From Mycosarcoma maydis (taxonomy: Eukaryota > Basidiomycota > Ustilaginomycetes > Ustilaginales), in assembly GCF_000328475.2 (NCBI RefSeq), contig NC_026480.1:310001-374000 (forward strand): a stretch of DNA of 64,000 nucleotides, given 5' to 3'. Below the pieces are notes generated by a model. The model saw only the letters and a list, made by a program, of their open reading frames with translations, was not told the DNA's origin and did not search any database. A program made the translations under genes and the position numbers. Below are positions 10,994 to 20,956 of the stretch, one piece after another. Numbering within the stretch: the stretch's first letter is position 1; every line of letters begins with the position of its first letter.

Positions 10994-11429
10994 AGAGTGT
11001 GGGCGCAGGCACAATTGGCTCAGCCCACAGCTGCTCACACAATCATGAATCGTGAATCACGAATGATATCACAGCCAAATCGTCAACATGCACTGCACGC
11101 TGTGATTCACGATTGACTCAGATACAGCCCAAGCAGAACCAAGTGAGTTGCGAACCTGTAACCTTAACCACATCCCAACCTCGACTCGAACCCTGAGCGA
11201 CGATCCACGTTTCTGCTACCCTTGTTTCACCACCATCGCGATCTTGAACTCGTGACTGCACCTGGCGCACCTGGCGCACCATCCCTAGATTGCTAGATCG
11301 CTGGCCCTTTCTCTCCGGCCACTACCAGCTCGTCCACCTCCTGTGAACTCATCTTTCTTCGACTTGAAACGCACTGGGCCCCGCCCCAGCTGGGTCTGCC
11401 AAACAAGATAATCACCGCCTCGTGCATAC
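10384..11429. other. Divergent intergenic region (RPN11 / ARL8)
   Basis: About 1 kb between divergent genes, so it should contain both promoters. It holds a TGC trinucleotide run (10963-10992) and clustered dyads at 10883-10930, 11041-11064 (aatcatgaatcgtgaatcac) and 11100-11120. The last 300 bp before the ARL8 start are C-rich and free of dyads, as expected for a core promoter and leader. No reliable gene. Confidence 0.6.
10963..10992. repeat. TGC trinucleotide microsatellite
   Basis: About nine to ten perfect TGC units in the RPN11/ARL8 intergenic region. It lies in a non-coding interval, so it is not a polyglutamine tract of a supported gene. Confidence 0.9.
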
Positions 11430-12188
11430 ATGGCCATGTCATCAGGGATCGGGTCGCTGTTTTCTTCGCTCTTCTTCTACCTGCGTTCGCTCCTCTTCTC
11501 CAAGCATCTCGAGATATGCGTGGTCGGTTTGCAAGCCGCTGGAAAGACGTCGCTCGTCAACCTGCTCTCGTCAGGACAATTTGCCGATGAAATGGTACCC
11601 ACCGTTGGCTTCAACATGCGCAAGGTACGGTCCGGCAATACTACGATCAAGGTGTGGGACATTGGCGGCCAACCGAGGTTCCGCAGCATGTGGGAGAGGT
11701 ATTGCCGTGGCGTCTCGGCAATTGTCTTTGTCGTCGACTCGTCCGTCCCACTTCCAAGCGCAAAGAGCGAATCAGGCGGCACGTCTACAAGCTCAGCCGT
11801 CGCGCCAATCACTTGCTCTGCTGCTGCTGCGGCCTCGGCGACGTCAACAACAATAGCATCAAAACCTGAGGCTTCTTCCGCGTCTGCATCGCCTTCGGCT
11901 TTGGTGGCAGGACAAAGCACCCAAAACTCAGCGGCCTGGAGCGTGGCTTCCGAAGAGCTGCATGCCTTGATTGAACGGCCGCATCTTTCAGGTGTACCGC
12001 TGCTCGTGCTGGCCACCAAGAACGATATCAAGGGCGCAGCGAGGGTCGACGACGTCATCCGCGTAATGAAGCTCGATACGATTGCAAATCGCGAAGTGAG
12101 CTGCTATAGCATCAGTAGCAAGAATCAGGTCAACATTGACGTTACGCTCAAATGGCTAGTTGCAAGGAGTCCGGTGGGGCAGCGATGA
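11430..12188 (+). CDS. ARL8: Arl8-type small GTPase with low-complexity insert
   Basis: Arl8 GTPases sit on lysosomes/vacuoles and recruit transport and tethering effectors. Family hallmarks are clear: P-loop GLQAAGKT (33-40), MVPTVGFNMRKV (switch I), WDIGGQPRFRSMWERYCRGV (76-95, nearly identical across Arl8 proteins), TKND (196-199) and CYSISSKNQVNID near the end. The N-terminus is an amphipathic helix (SGIGSLFSSLFFYLRSLLF) without the Gly2 myristoylation site of Arf, as in Arl8. The protein is 252 residues against about 186 normally. The excess is a Ser/Ala/Thr-rich insert, roughly residues 105-170, between strand beta4 and the helix SEELHALIERPHL. It has no good intron borders and stays in frame, so it is probably translated. 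ATG codons at 11430 and 11436 are both possible starts. Confidence 0.93.
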   Translation: MAMSSGIGSLFSSLFFYLRSLLFSKHLEICVVGLQAAGKTSLVNLLSSGQFADEMVPTVGFNMRKVRSGNTTIKVWDIGGQPRFRSMWERYCRGVSAIVFVVDSSVPLPSAKSESGGTSTSSAVAPITCSAAAAASATSTTIASKPEASSASASPSALVAGQSTQNSAAWSVASEELHALIERPHLSGVPLLVLATKNDIKGAARVDDVIRVMKLDTIANREVSCYSISSKNQVNIDVTLKWLVARSPVGQR

Positions 12189-12820
12189 TGTCAGATGCAC
12201 CGCTGCATCGCTGCACCGCTGCAACCATTGCAAATTCATGTCGGTAGTTCAGTTGTCTTGTGACTTCGCCTCGGTATTGTATCTATCACATTCTCACCCT
12301 GGCGTTTCCTTGCGCATTACAATACCCAATCTCTTTGTACATTTGGTGCTCAAGTGTGATGACCTTTTGCGTTGCCACCTGGAAAAGCGTTGATGACAGC
12401 ATGACTATCAATGCTTGGTTGTACCTGAACAAATCACGAATGCTGGCTCTGACAGATGAGGTTTGAGAAGCTCATGACTGCAATCACGAATAACTTAACT
12501 TACTGCATTTCCCGATTTGCGATTCGTGATTCGTGATTGCCGAGATAATTGACTGATGACTGTGATACTGAGAGCTCCCTTGAGACACGCTTGGACCACG
12601 CCTGTCTGCTGTTTCATGATGTTGCAACTCGTGACTGCGAAATGCTGAAACAAGCAACACTCACAGACTCACGACTCGCGGCGTGGTGACTTGGAAATTC
12701 GTAATTCGTACTTGCACGTGTTGTCAACCACTCCACGCTCCTGCTCCTGCTCCTGCTCCTGCTCCACACTCCGTGCTCCCGCTGTTCTCTGCCTGAATCT
12801 CTGATCACCATTCTTGCGAG
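12189..12820. other. Intergenic region with dyads and CTCCTG hexamer run
   Basis: 632 bp between ARL8 and VPS52, both on the plus strand. It contains dyads near 12481-12490 and 12518-12540 (gcgattcgtgattcgtgatt), a further element at 12690-12715, and a short tandem run of gctcct/ctgctc units at about 12737-12765 just upstream of VPS52. No gene. Confidence 0.6.
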
Positions 12821-15016
12821 ATGTCGGTGGACGACGCACATGCGGAGCGGCTCGTCTCGAAAGCCGCGTCCGCCGCACACCTTACTGCCACCTCATCCGC
12901 CTCGATTCAAACGCTGCATGCCGCCTCGCTTTTTCAACGAGCTCGACTCGAATCAAAGCAGGACGACACGTACCTCTCGCTAGCACCCACGTTTGTCTCG
13001 CTACATCAGCAGGCATCTTTGTCGAAACAGCTGCTTTCGTCGCTCGAATCGTTTCTCTCCTCGTTCCAGTCGGATTTGTCCACGCTGTCCACGCAGATCT
13101 CTGCGTTGCAGACAACGTCGCATCACATCGATTCGAGATTGGATGCGACCAGGGATGTCGAGATGCAGTTGGCGCAGTTCTTGGCGCACATCGCATTGAG
13201 TCCAAGAATCGTCGATCTCTTCTTTGATAGCGAGCCAGACGCTAGACCGGAACTCTGGTTCAAGGCGGTCAAACAGCTCGAGAGGGTTTTGGAAGCTACG
13301 CGGCCTAACGCACAGCTTCCGCTGCTTTCTCCCCACAACGGCTCGGCTAACGACGTTGCAGCAGTGGCGCAAGTGAGAGCAGTTGCAGAAGCGTGCAAGA
13401 ACATCGTGGCGTCCAAGCTGCGTTCCTACCTTGTCTTACCGCATGCAACGATCAGGTCTTCGGTGACAACCAATCTGCAGGTGCTCCAAACGAGCGTCTT
13501 GCTCCGACATCACAAACCCATGTATGCTTTTCTCGCCAGGCAGATGCCGAGGGTAGCCATCGATGTTCAGAGGAGCTATGTCGGTGCAGCAAGATTATAC
13601 TTTGAAACCGCGTTCCGCAGATATACGCGCAGCTTGGGCGTCGTTCGAAAGCGATGGGTCGAGTCGACTGGTTCAGCCGAGTTGATAACCGATCCACCAT
13701 CTACGAAACCCATCGACATCGCAACCACCATTTCCAGCTTGCACACTGGAATGGCCGCTCTCGCCACAGCCACAAGCACCACGTCCTCCTTGTACCCGCC
13801 ACCTCGACCTGCCGGCAGCACGCCTTGGCCGAACGCACAAGATCCGACGGATACCGACGCCATGAGCACAGACGGCTGGCTCTTCCCCACGGCGCGTCTG
13901 CAGTACGCCCATCTTTCAAGCTCCTCTTCCACTGTGCTGGGCTACCTAGCCGACGATTCGCAATACCGCGCGTGTCCCGAGAACCTGTTCCGAAGCTTGT
14001 CGTTGGTGTTGATGGACAACGCGTGTTCGGAGTACACGTTTCTTGTACGCTTTTTCGAAGGTGTCGGAGCGCAAGAAGAGGATGCATCTGTTGAGAGTCG
14101 GCAGCAGAAGGGCAGTGTTGCATCGGCGTCAGCAGGCATGGATGGCGAGGAAAGCGCTAGTGTCAACGCCGAAGCGGTCGATGGCGACGAGCGCGGACCA
14201 GAGGCAAGTGTAGTTCAATTGAGCGGCGTCGAGCAGAAGCAGATGCAGGGTCGTGGTGCGAGCGATGAGATCTTCAAGCAGATCTTTGAACCTTGCGTAT
14301 CGACCTGGACTCGGTTTGCGAAAACTCTGGTTTCTCCCGCCGCTTCGACAGGCTCCGTGTTGGCTGCATCGGCAAGCTCAGTGGTCTCTGGCTCGTCGGG
14401 CGCAAGCGCTTCAACGAGCATCGCCACGAGCGCGAGCGGCTACTTTTCCCTGCTCACCATGATCCAACTCAACGAGCGCATCCTCTCGACTCTGCATTCA
14501 AGAGGCTGTTGCTCGGCGCTACTAGATTCGGCATTGATGCGCTTCAAAATCGATTGCTACCCACAAGTCAAACGCTTTTTGGACGACCAGATCAACGCTC
14601 TATCTCATCTCTCGTCGCCCTCCTCTGCCGTGTCTACCGGGCGAATGTGGTCGGTGCTTTCCAACCTATCCTCGTCGTCGCCACCCACCCAACTCACTTC
14701 TTCGTTCGCCTCCACCTTGGTCATTCGTTACGCCTCGCTGATCACGAAAACTCTTTGGGTACTCCACGACTCTGCTGACCAACCCATCCTCTCGAGCCTC
14801 ATCCGGCTACGCTCCGAACTAGCCACGCTCATCACCACGCACAAGCTTTCTGAATCCTGGTCCAAGCACGATCGGCTCACAGCGGTACAGACACTGATCC
14901 ATGCTGTCGAGGCGATTACAAGTGCAGCTTCTACCGCGTCTTGCTTCTCGAGCCACGCCAAGATTCAAAATGAATTTTCCTTCTGGAACGACGTCCTCGT
15001 GTCTCTACGAGCGTAA
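12821..15016 (+). CDS. VPS52: Vps52, GARP tethering complex subunit
   Basis: Vps52 (yeast Sac2) is a subunit of the GARP complex, which tethers endosome-derived vesicles at the trans-Golgi. The 731-residue intronless frame shows the family's N-terminal coiled-coil pattern (SLHQQASLSKQLLSSLESFL, FQSDLSTLSTQISALQTTS, IDSRLDATRDVEMQLAQFL), the middle segment with KLRSYLVLPHATIR and KPMYAFLARQMP, and the highly characteristic LFRSLSLVLMDNACSEYTFL. The C-terminus (FSFWNDVLVSLRA) fits too. A Ser/Ala/Glu-rich insert of about 100 residues follows the conserved DNACSEYTFLVRFF block. The gene converges on the MAPKKK gene with only 132 bp between stop codons. Assignment is by pattern recognition of conserved blocks. 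Confidence 0.88.
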   Translation: MSVDDAHAERLVSKAASAAHLTATSSASIQTLHAASLFQRARLESKQDDTYLSLAPTFVSLHQQASLSKQLLSSLESFLSSFQSDLSTLSTQISALQTTSHHIDSRLDATRDVEMQLAQFLAHIALSPRIVDLFFDSEPDARPELWFKAVKQLERVLEATRPNAQLPLLSPHNGSANDVAAVAQVRAVAEACKNIVASKLRSYLVLPHATIRSSVTTNLQVLQTSVLLRHHKPMYAFLARQMPRVAIDVQRSYVGAARLYFETAFRRYTRSLGVVRKRWVESTGSAELITDPPSTKPIDIATTISSLHTGMAALATATSTTSSLYPPPRPAGSTPWPNAQDPTDTDAMSTDGWLFPTARLQYAHLSSSSSTVLGYLADDSQYRACPENLFRSLSLVLMDNACSEYTFLVRFFEGVGAQEEDASVESRQQKGSVASASAGMDGEESASVNAEAVDGDERGPEASVVQLSGVEQKQMQGRGASDEIFKQIFEPCVSTWTRFAKTLVSPAASTGSVLAASASSVVSGSSGASASTSIATSASGYFSLLTMIQLNERILSTLHSRGCCSALLDSALMRFKIDCYPQVKRFLDDQINALSHLSSPSSAVSTGRMWSVLSNLSSSSPPTQLTSSFASTLVIRYASLITKTLWVLHDSADQPILSSLIRLRSELATLITTHKLSESWSKHDRLTAVQTLIHAVEAITSAASTASCFSSHAKIQNEFSFWNDVLVSLRA

Positions 15017-15148
15017 TCACGAATTGCGCACGTTCGGACCAGTCACGAGTAGCCATGTCACTTTGTGGTTTGCAAACCAGTTAGGCGGGCGAGGTACGAG
15101 CTGGTATGCGTGAAGCTGAGAGCCAAGAGAAATCGAGGAGATGCGAAA

Positions 15149-18100
15149 TTACGACTCGTCAGGAAGAGTGCTTAGACTGGAATCGTGTCGGAGCATTGCC
15201 TGGCGTTGGACGTTTTCCTTGTGGTACTGCAGGTCGGCGACGATGGCGGAGGAGCCGGGATGCGAGTGGTTCGGATGACCTGGGACGTGCAGTGGTCTAT
15301 GGTCGGCGTCCGAGTTCTGATCCACGTGCATAGGCTGCTCTGGGCGCGTCTCGCACTCGTCGCGCTCACCAAGCTCTTGGTGCGACTTTGGCGGTTGCTG
15401 CAGCTGTTGTTCGCGCATCTGTTGCTGCTGACGAAACCCAAGGCTAGCTTTTAGGCTCATGCTGGGATTGTAAAGTGTCGTCATACTCGTTCCGCTCGAG
15501 CTCGTCCGAGCACCCGCTTCGCTACTCCACCTGCTCCTTGCACTGTTCAAGCTCGACACATTCCGGTCCAGACTCTTGAACAGCGCCTGGTCTCCACCCG
15601 CCACGCCATGGACGCCATCTAGAGAGTTGGTCACACTCGACCCGCTCGAACTGCTATCTAGGCCATCATACACATCACCCGCTGGTGAGACACCCGCCAA
15701 CTCGGCCGCAGCCTCGGCCTCGTTGGCTGCATCCAGCTCCTCGATCAGACTGCGCATCCAAGGGTCCTCCTTCAACTGTGCCGCCGTAGGCCTTTGTCGC
15801 GCATTGATGGTCAAACACTGTCGAATAAACTCGATACCCATCGGCGAGAGTTGGTTTGCATCTGGCAGAGCCGGATGCTGCTCTGCCATTCCAATGTGGA
15901 ACATAATTGCCCATTCATTGTCAAAGTTGCTCCACGGTCGTTTGCCTGTTGCGAATTCCAGAACGACGCAGCCGAGAGACCAAATGTCGGCAGCCGCGTG
16001 TGGCACATCCGGTGTCCCCTTGATCACCTCGGGCGACATGTACATGGGCGTTCCTTGCAAGCTCGCCATGGCTCCTGCAGGGCCACCTTGCTTGCCGCCT
16101 TCCATGCCTTGCGCCACCATCCCAATGTTGCCCAGTCCACCCGTCTTGCGAGAGCGCTGGATCGTGCGGCTGTTCTTGGCCAAGATCTTGGCCGCGCCGA
16201 AATCCACATATTTGAGTACACCCATGTGATCCAACAGGATGTTGTCCGGCTTGATGTCGCGGTGAATGATTCCCTGCGAATGCAGATAGATGAGCCCTTC
16301 CAGCATTTGTAGCGTATACACCTGAATCACTGTCTCGTCTTCGATCCTGCCGTGTTCAAGCAGCGCTGCTAGCGATCCTCCCTGACAGTACTCTTCGAAG
16401 ATGTAGACTCGATCGCGATGCACCTCGATGCCGTAGTACTCGACAATATTCGGATGGCTCAGCATCGACATGACCTCCATCTCATCCTTGATCTGCTGGT
16501 AAAGGCTGGGCGTGGACGAAATGTCTTGGAAGCGGATCTCTTTGACGGCCATGAGACCACCACTGTCGAGGTTGACGGCCAAGTACACAGTACCAAACGT
16601 ACCTCCGCCAATGAACTGACCCTGCTGCCAGCGGATGGTGATCTTGGACGCCGATTGAGCGAGAAACTGCAAGTTGCGGTCCTCGAGCCGCGTGTCATCG
16701 AGCACACGTCCGATCAGGCGCTGCTCGAGATCCAGTTCGTGTCTAGCAGCATCCCATTCGAGCACCTTGGAAATCCAGCGCTCCTCAGTAGACTGCATAG
16801 CTGTGTCGAGCTTGTTGAACAAGTTCTGAGCGCCGATGCCTGGACCAACCAATGCCGGCTTTGTCCTTTCCAGCAGTGAAGCAGAATCACCGTTGCTTTG
16901 CACTCGCAAGTGCTGGAAGTCCTCCGAGACGTTCTGCACGGCGTCGGTACCTCCGATCGTGATGCGGTTGCGTTCGGCCTTCTCGCGTTCAAGTCGCTCC
17001 TGTTCTTCCTGCGCCTTGGCGACACTGCTTCTAGCTCCGAGAATATCAAAGTGCGAGATCAAGAGCGCCATACACGACGCGACCTTGGCGCGAAGCAGGG
17101 CAAAGTCTTGCTCGTTAAGCCGGAAGATGTTTTCATTCGACGTGATGTGGTTCGCGTTGCCGAGCGCAGTGACGGCCCACTTGAACGTTTTTCGCTCGCT
17201 CGGCACGCAATCGTCGCAGATAAAGGCAATCCAGTCGATCGCAAGTCGACCGAGCGCCAGCGTCATCTGATCTCGAAGACGAGCCGACTCGATGAAGGGC
17301 AGTGCACGACGACCGTGTTCAGCCGCCATCGAGTAGCAATTCTGAATCAGCTCGTCACAGCTCACGCCGAAAGCTCCCGCTGCCGTATCGGTCGTGGTCG
17401 ATCGAGGAGTGCCGCTTTGTCCACGTGCGCGCACGCCCAGACCACGAAGACGGCGACGGATCTCGGGTACCTTGCGGATAATGGTGTCAGAAAGCATGTA
17501 GACGCCCTTGTTGATCTCTTCAAGGCCGGACTGGACGCGACTCATGTGCGCCATCTGGTCGTTGAGCGTCTCGAGTGGGAAGCCGGCTTGTCCATCTTCG
17601 CTTCCATCGTCAACGTCTTCGCCGTTGCCAGTGTTGTCAAAAATACGTTGAAAATGTCGTTTGGCCAGCTCGAGACGTCCTTTGGCGCCATCAGCGATGA
17701 GTCGGACGCGGCGGTCGGCAAGTGCAATGTCGACACGAGGCATGATATGATGCATCACCTTGCCAGTCCACATGAATGGATCACGTGGACTGAGAAGCAG
17801 GATGTACCGAGGACGATCGTCATCAGCGTCGTCACCAGTCCCCGGTGCATTGGCGCCGACGGTGCTGGCATTTGCTCCTGGCTGCTTTTCGATTTGCTCT
17901 CGGAGCGTGTTGGCGTTGCCGACGCCAGCTATGCCGGTCGCGTCGTCGCCGTCGTCGCCCTCGGCATTGAGTGCGGTGGTTGTCGCTTCTGCAGCCATGG
18001 CCGAGCCTTCTTCGCCTGGTCGTACGCGATGTAGACACTTGCACACGAGCTCCTGAATCAGATCTGGTTTGTCCTGCAGGCTAGGCTCTGCGACAAGGTA

Positions 18101-20956
18101 GATGCCGTTCTCCTCGAGCGCCTCAGTGTAGACGAGAAAATAGTCGTGATCGATGAGCGTTTGCATGAAGGAGCTGAGAGACATGCCTCCATTGTTGGCT
18201 ACATCGCTATATTCAGCGACGGATCGGTCGTCCGCGTCGAGATAGTCGGACGAGGGTCGAAGGTTGCCAAGGTCGTACTCGGCTGCGTTGTCGAGCCGAT
18301 TTCGAATGTCTCTTGCGAAGCCGAGCAGCTTACGAGAACGAATTCGCACATTGTCAAAGACGCTGTGGATCCATTTGGCACGGTCCTCGAGCGTAATGAA
18401 ATTCTTTTCCTGACCAGCGCGGCCAGCGGTAGGTGGCGGATCGGACTTTGCGAGGCCCACAGGACCAGATGCCGGGTTGGGTAGCCGTCTTGCGTGCGGG
18501 TCTTGATGGGCTATGGTTGCTGTCAGTTCGCGGTTGAAGTAGCGGGCGATACGATCAAAGAGTTTGTTAACGAAACGCGTAATGTTGATGGCGACGATGA
18601 TGTCACCACCCTCGATCGACTCTACGGCTGTGCTGAGAAAGCGCCATTCGGGTTCCAGAATCTCGGTTTCCTTAAAGTAGACACTAGCCTTGAGCTTGAG
18701 GCGCAACAGCTTGAAGAAAAACTTGAGCGCGCTACGCAGCACGTCGTCGTAGCCCTCAGCGATGCACGGGCTTAGATCCCAGCCACGCTCGGGGTCAGCG
18801 ACGATGATGCTGGTATAGTGGAGCTTGACTCTGCACGCCATGGCAAGTGCGGTTCTGAGGTCGTCGGTAAGCGAATCTACGATCAGAACGCTTGGCTCGG
18901 CGAGTTTGCCGGCGTAATCGAGACGCAATCGGAGGGCACCCTGCATGAGGCGCGTGGGGAAGCTTATGAGCGTGATAAGCTCTGGCTCGAAAGGGGGCAG
19001 CGCCATACGCTTGAACTCCTTGTGGTACTTCAAGATGGTCTCTTTGGCTTTTGTGATGAGCTGATAGAGACTGGCAAGAGTGCGCTTCTCGAAGGTCGAC
19101 TGGAGCGAGCCCTCCTTTTGGATCCTCTCGACAAAGGTACTATCGTCATCGGCAGCGGCTCGAGCGGTGCTTTGCTGGTCTCGATGATTGTGGCTTTGCG
19201 ACTCGCCTTTTTTGAGCTGGGTGTCATAGTCTCTAGCGTTATGTGAAGTAAGTTCAAGGGACTCGGAACCCGTCCATTTGCGGAGAATGCTGATTTGGAG
19301 GCGCAGCGAAGTGGTGGTGTTGTACCAGCTGTAAATTGCGGCGAGCTTGGCTTGTACGTCTGCATCACCCCATTCGGGAACGATCTCGATCGCGCGCTTC
19401 GTGGACGGAAATTGCTCCTCTGCACTGTCGATTCGTTCAAGAAGCTGGCCGATCTCAGCGAGTACCTTGTTCTTTTCGGCTAGAACTGCCGCTTCTGCAT
19501 CTGAGTCAGCTTTCTCGGGCTCGAAACCTCTGGAGGCGTCTTGCGCTGAAGGGTCTCGTTCCGGGCTTGCTACTTGCGCCGATTCGGAAGGGGTAGTGAC
19601 GGGGGAAGCAGAGGAAGCGTGGAGACTGGAGCCATCTGCGAGTGCGATGTGGTGGGAACGACAATCTCGGATTTCTTGGACAAGGTCCTTGAGCATCTTG
19701 CCAAAGCCTTCCTTGAGACGTTTTTCTTCTTCGTCGGTGGCGTCTCGGTGCATGCCACGACCTCGGAGGGTTGCTTTGATGTCGAGCCAGCGCTGATAGC
19801 TGAGCTCCTGACGCGAAAGATCGGGTGTGTCGACGGAATTGATTCGTTTTGTTTCTGACTTGAGAACTTCGGAATTGAGGACGGAACCAAGCATGCTCTG
19901 CCACTCCATGCGGTGTTGAGGATTAAGGATGGGTGTTTCGTGCTCGTTGGGATCGGCCGGGGTGTGAAGATCGAGGGGGAAGCTGGGGCCAGGGGTTGCA
20001 GTGATACCAGCGCCGGAATCGACCGGGAGAGCGGTTGGGTCGAGAGGTGGACCTAGCGCACGTTCCACAAGGGAGCTAGCTGTAGCGAGCTGTAAGCACG
20101 GCTCACCGTCCCAATCGTCGCTATCTTCGCTTGCGCTCGCGCTGGACCAATTGAGCGTTGCTCGATTGGAAGGAGGAGGTATGGATGCCTTTGCTTTTGC
20201 CTGGTCGTACGAGCTACCGCTGCGCGAAAAGTAGTCGTACTCATCTGTTGACGCAGCGGCTTGTGCGTTGCGTCTCCTTCGCGCTTCCACTGCCTCGTCT
20301 GCGCTGCTGTTGCTAGCATAAAGGTCGTCGTCATCGTCTTGGTCGTCATCGGAATCGGCAAGAAGGGCAGCATCTTGTCGGCGCTGACGCTCAGCTCTGC
20401 GCTTCTCGACGTTGACTTGACGGGCGACGAGGCTGGTGGTGGGATGGTCAAAATAGTTGGGGTCGTTGGAGAGATCACGATCTTCTGGTAAAGGCTGGGA
20501 AAGGCTGGTGGTGCGTGTGCGTGTGGTGGTGACATGGCGAAGAGAGGAGCTGGAGCGAGGTGCGCGCCGCGGCTGTGTGCGGGTGCCCAAGCCTGCGGCG
20601 GGGATACGCTGTTGAGTTGGACTGTCTTCGACCGTCGGTGCGGTATCAGTGTCAGTTTGATGCGGCTCTTCAACTATGCTGTCATGAGGTTCGTGCAAAG
20701 AGAAGCTGACGCCTCGTCTCTTGGATGGGGAAGAGAGAGAGGATTCGGGATGCGAGTTGATGATTGACGGTTGTTGGTGCTCTACTTGCTCGTGCTCCTG
20801 TTCCTGTTCCTGTTCCTGTACCTGTTCCTGTTCCTGCTCCTGTTCCTGCTCCTGCTGCTCGTCTTGTTCTAGGATGGTTGCTTGGACGTGAGGGCTGGGT
20901 GCAGCTATGCTACTGCTCGGGCCTGCATCCCTGTCTTCCTGGCTCGGTTCCGACAT
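15149..20956 (-). CDS. SSK2: Ssk2/Ssk22-type MAP kinase kinase kinase (HOG pathway)
   Basis: A 1,935-residue kinase. The catalytic domain lies at about 1443-1737: glycine loop GQFIGGGTFGTVYLA, lysine in LMAVKEIRF, HRDIKPDNILLD near 1565, VDFGAAK near 1585 and GTPMYMSPEVIKG. VDFGAAKI, PNIVEYYGIEVHRD and FEEYCQGGSLAALLEHG are typical of the MEKK4/Ssk2 group, the MAPKKKs that receive the two-component osmosensor signal through Ssk1 and activate Pbs2-Hog1. The long central region (about 500-1400) contains the conserved Ssk2 regulatory part. The N-terminus (~30-65) is a Glu/Gln run encoded by a ctgttc-type hexamer repeat at 20790-20868. About 195 disordered residues follow the kinase. No intron is needed. 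It shares a 970-bp divergent promoter with RIC1. Confidence 0.92.
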   Translation of the reverse strand: MSEPSQEDRDAGPSSSIAAPSPHVQATILEQDEQQEQEQEQEQEQVQEQEQEQEHEQVEHQQPSIINSHPESSLSSPSKRRGVSFSLHEPHDSIVEEPHQTDTDTAPTVEDSPTQQRIPAAGLGTRTQPRRAPRSSSSLRHVTTTRTRTTSLSQPLPEDRDLSNDPNYFDHPTTSLVARQVNVEKRRAERQRRQDAALLADSDDDQDDDDDLYASNSSADEAVEARRRRNAQAAASTDEYDYFSRSGSSYDQAKAKASIPPPSNRATLNWSSASASEDSDDWDGEPCLQLATASSLVERALGPPLDPTALPVDSGAGITATPGPSFPLDLHTPADPNEHETPILNPQHRMEWQSMLGSVLNSEVLKSETKRINSVDTPDLSRQELSYQRWLDIKATLRGRGMHRDATDEEEKRLKEGFGKMLKDLVQEIRDCRSHHIALADGSSLHASSASPVTTPSESAQVASPERDPSAQDASRGFEPEKADSDAEAAVLAEKNKVLAEIGQLLERIDSAEEQFPSTKRAIEIVPEWGDADVQAKLAAIYSWYNTTTSLRLQISILRKWTGSESLELTSHNARDYDTQLKKGESQSHNHRDQQSTARAAADDDSTFVERIQKEGSLQSTFEKRTLASLYQLITKAKETILKYHKEFKRMALPPFEPELITLISFPTRLMQGALRLRLDYAGKLAEPSVLIVDSLTDDLRTALAMACRVKLHYTSIIVADPERGWDLSPCIAEGYDDVLRSALKFFFKLLRLKLKASVYFKETEILEPEWRFLSTAVESIEGGDIIVAINITRFVNKLFDRIARYFNRELTATIAHQDPHARRLPNPASGPVGLAKSDPPPTAGRAGQEKNFITLEDRAKWIHSVFDNVRIRSRKLLGFARDIRNRLDNAAEYDLGNLRPSSDYLDADDRSVAEYSDVANNGGMSLSSFMQTLIDHDYFLVYTEALEENGIYLVAEPSLQDKPDLIQELVCKCLHRVRPGEEGSAMAAEATTTALNAEGDDGDDATGIAGVGNANTLREQIEKQPGANASTVGANAPGTGDDADDDRPRYILLLSPRDPFMWTGKVMHHIMPRVDIALADRRVRLIADGAKGRLELAKRHFQRIFDNTGNGEDVDDGSEDGQAGFPLETLNDQMAHMSRVQSGLEEINKGVYMLSDTIIRKVPEIRRRLRGLGVRARGQSGTPRSTTTDTAAGAFGVSCDELIQNCYSMAAEHGRRALPFIESARLRDQMTLALGRLAIDWIAFICDDCVPSERKTFKWAVTALGNANHITSNENIFRLNEQDFALLRAKVASCMALLISHFDILGARSSVAKAQEEQERLEREKAERNRITIGGTDAVQNVSEDFQHLRVQSNGDSASLLERTKPALVGPGIGAQNLFNKLDTAMQSTEERWISKVLEWDAARHELDLEQRLIGRVLDDTRLEDRNLQFLAQSASKITIRWQQGQFIGGGTFGTVYLAVNLDSGGLMAVKEIRFQDISSTPSLYQQIKDEMEVMSMLSHPNIVEYYGIEVHRDRVYIFEEYCQGGSLAALLEHGRIEDETVIQVYTLQMLEGLIYLHSQGIIHRDIKPDNILLDHMGVLKYVDFGAAKILAKNSRTIQRSRKTGGLGNIGMVAQGMEGGKQGGPAGAMASLQGTPMYMSPEVIKGTPDVPHAAADIWSLGCVVLEFATGKRPWSNFDNEWAIMFHIGMAEQHPALPDANQLSPMGIEFIRQCLTINARQRPTAAQLKEDPWMRSLIEELDAANEAEAAAELAGVSPAGDVYDGLDSSSSGSSVTNSLDGVHGVAGGDQALFKSLDRNVSSLNSARSRWSSEAGARTSSSGTSMTTLYNPSMSLKASLGFRQQQQMREQQLQQPPKSHQELGERDECETRPEQPMHVDQNSDADHRPLHVPGHPNHSHPGSSAIVADLQYHKENVQRQAMLRHDSSLSTLPDES
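20790..20868. repeat. Hexanucleotide repeat coding for an Glu-Gln tract
   Basis: Imperfect tandem ctgttc/ctgctc units inside the N-terminal coding region of the Ssk2-type kinase. They translate on the minus strand to an EQEQEQ run and are a likely site of length polymorphism. Confidence 0.85.

Noticed and set aside
11740..11940. Arl8 insert as an unspliced intron
   Set aside because: No consensus donor/acceptor pair gives back the normal Arl8 sequence; the insert is in frame and Ala/Ser-rich like other inserts in this genome.
16898..18034. 378-codon plus-strand frame inside the Ssk2-type kinase gene
   Set aside because: Antisense shadow; the minus-strand frame is continuous and conserved.
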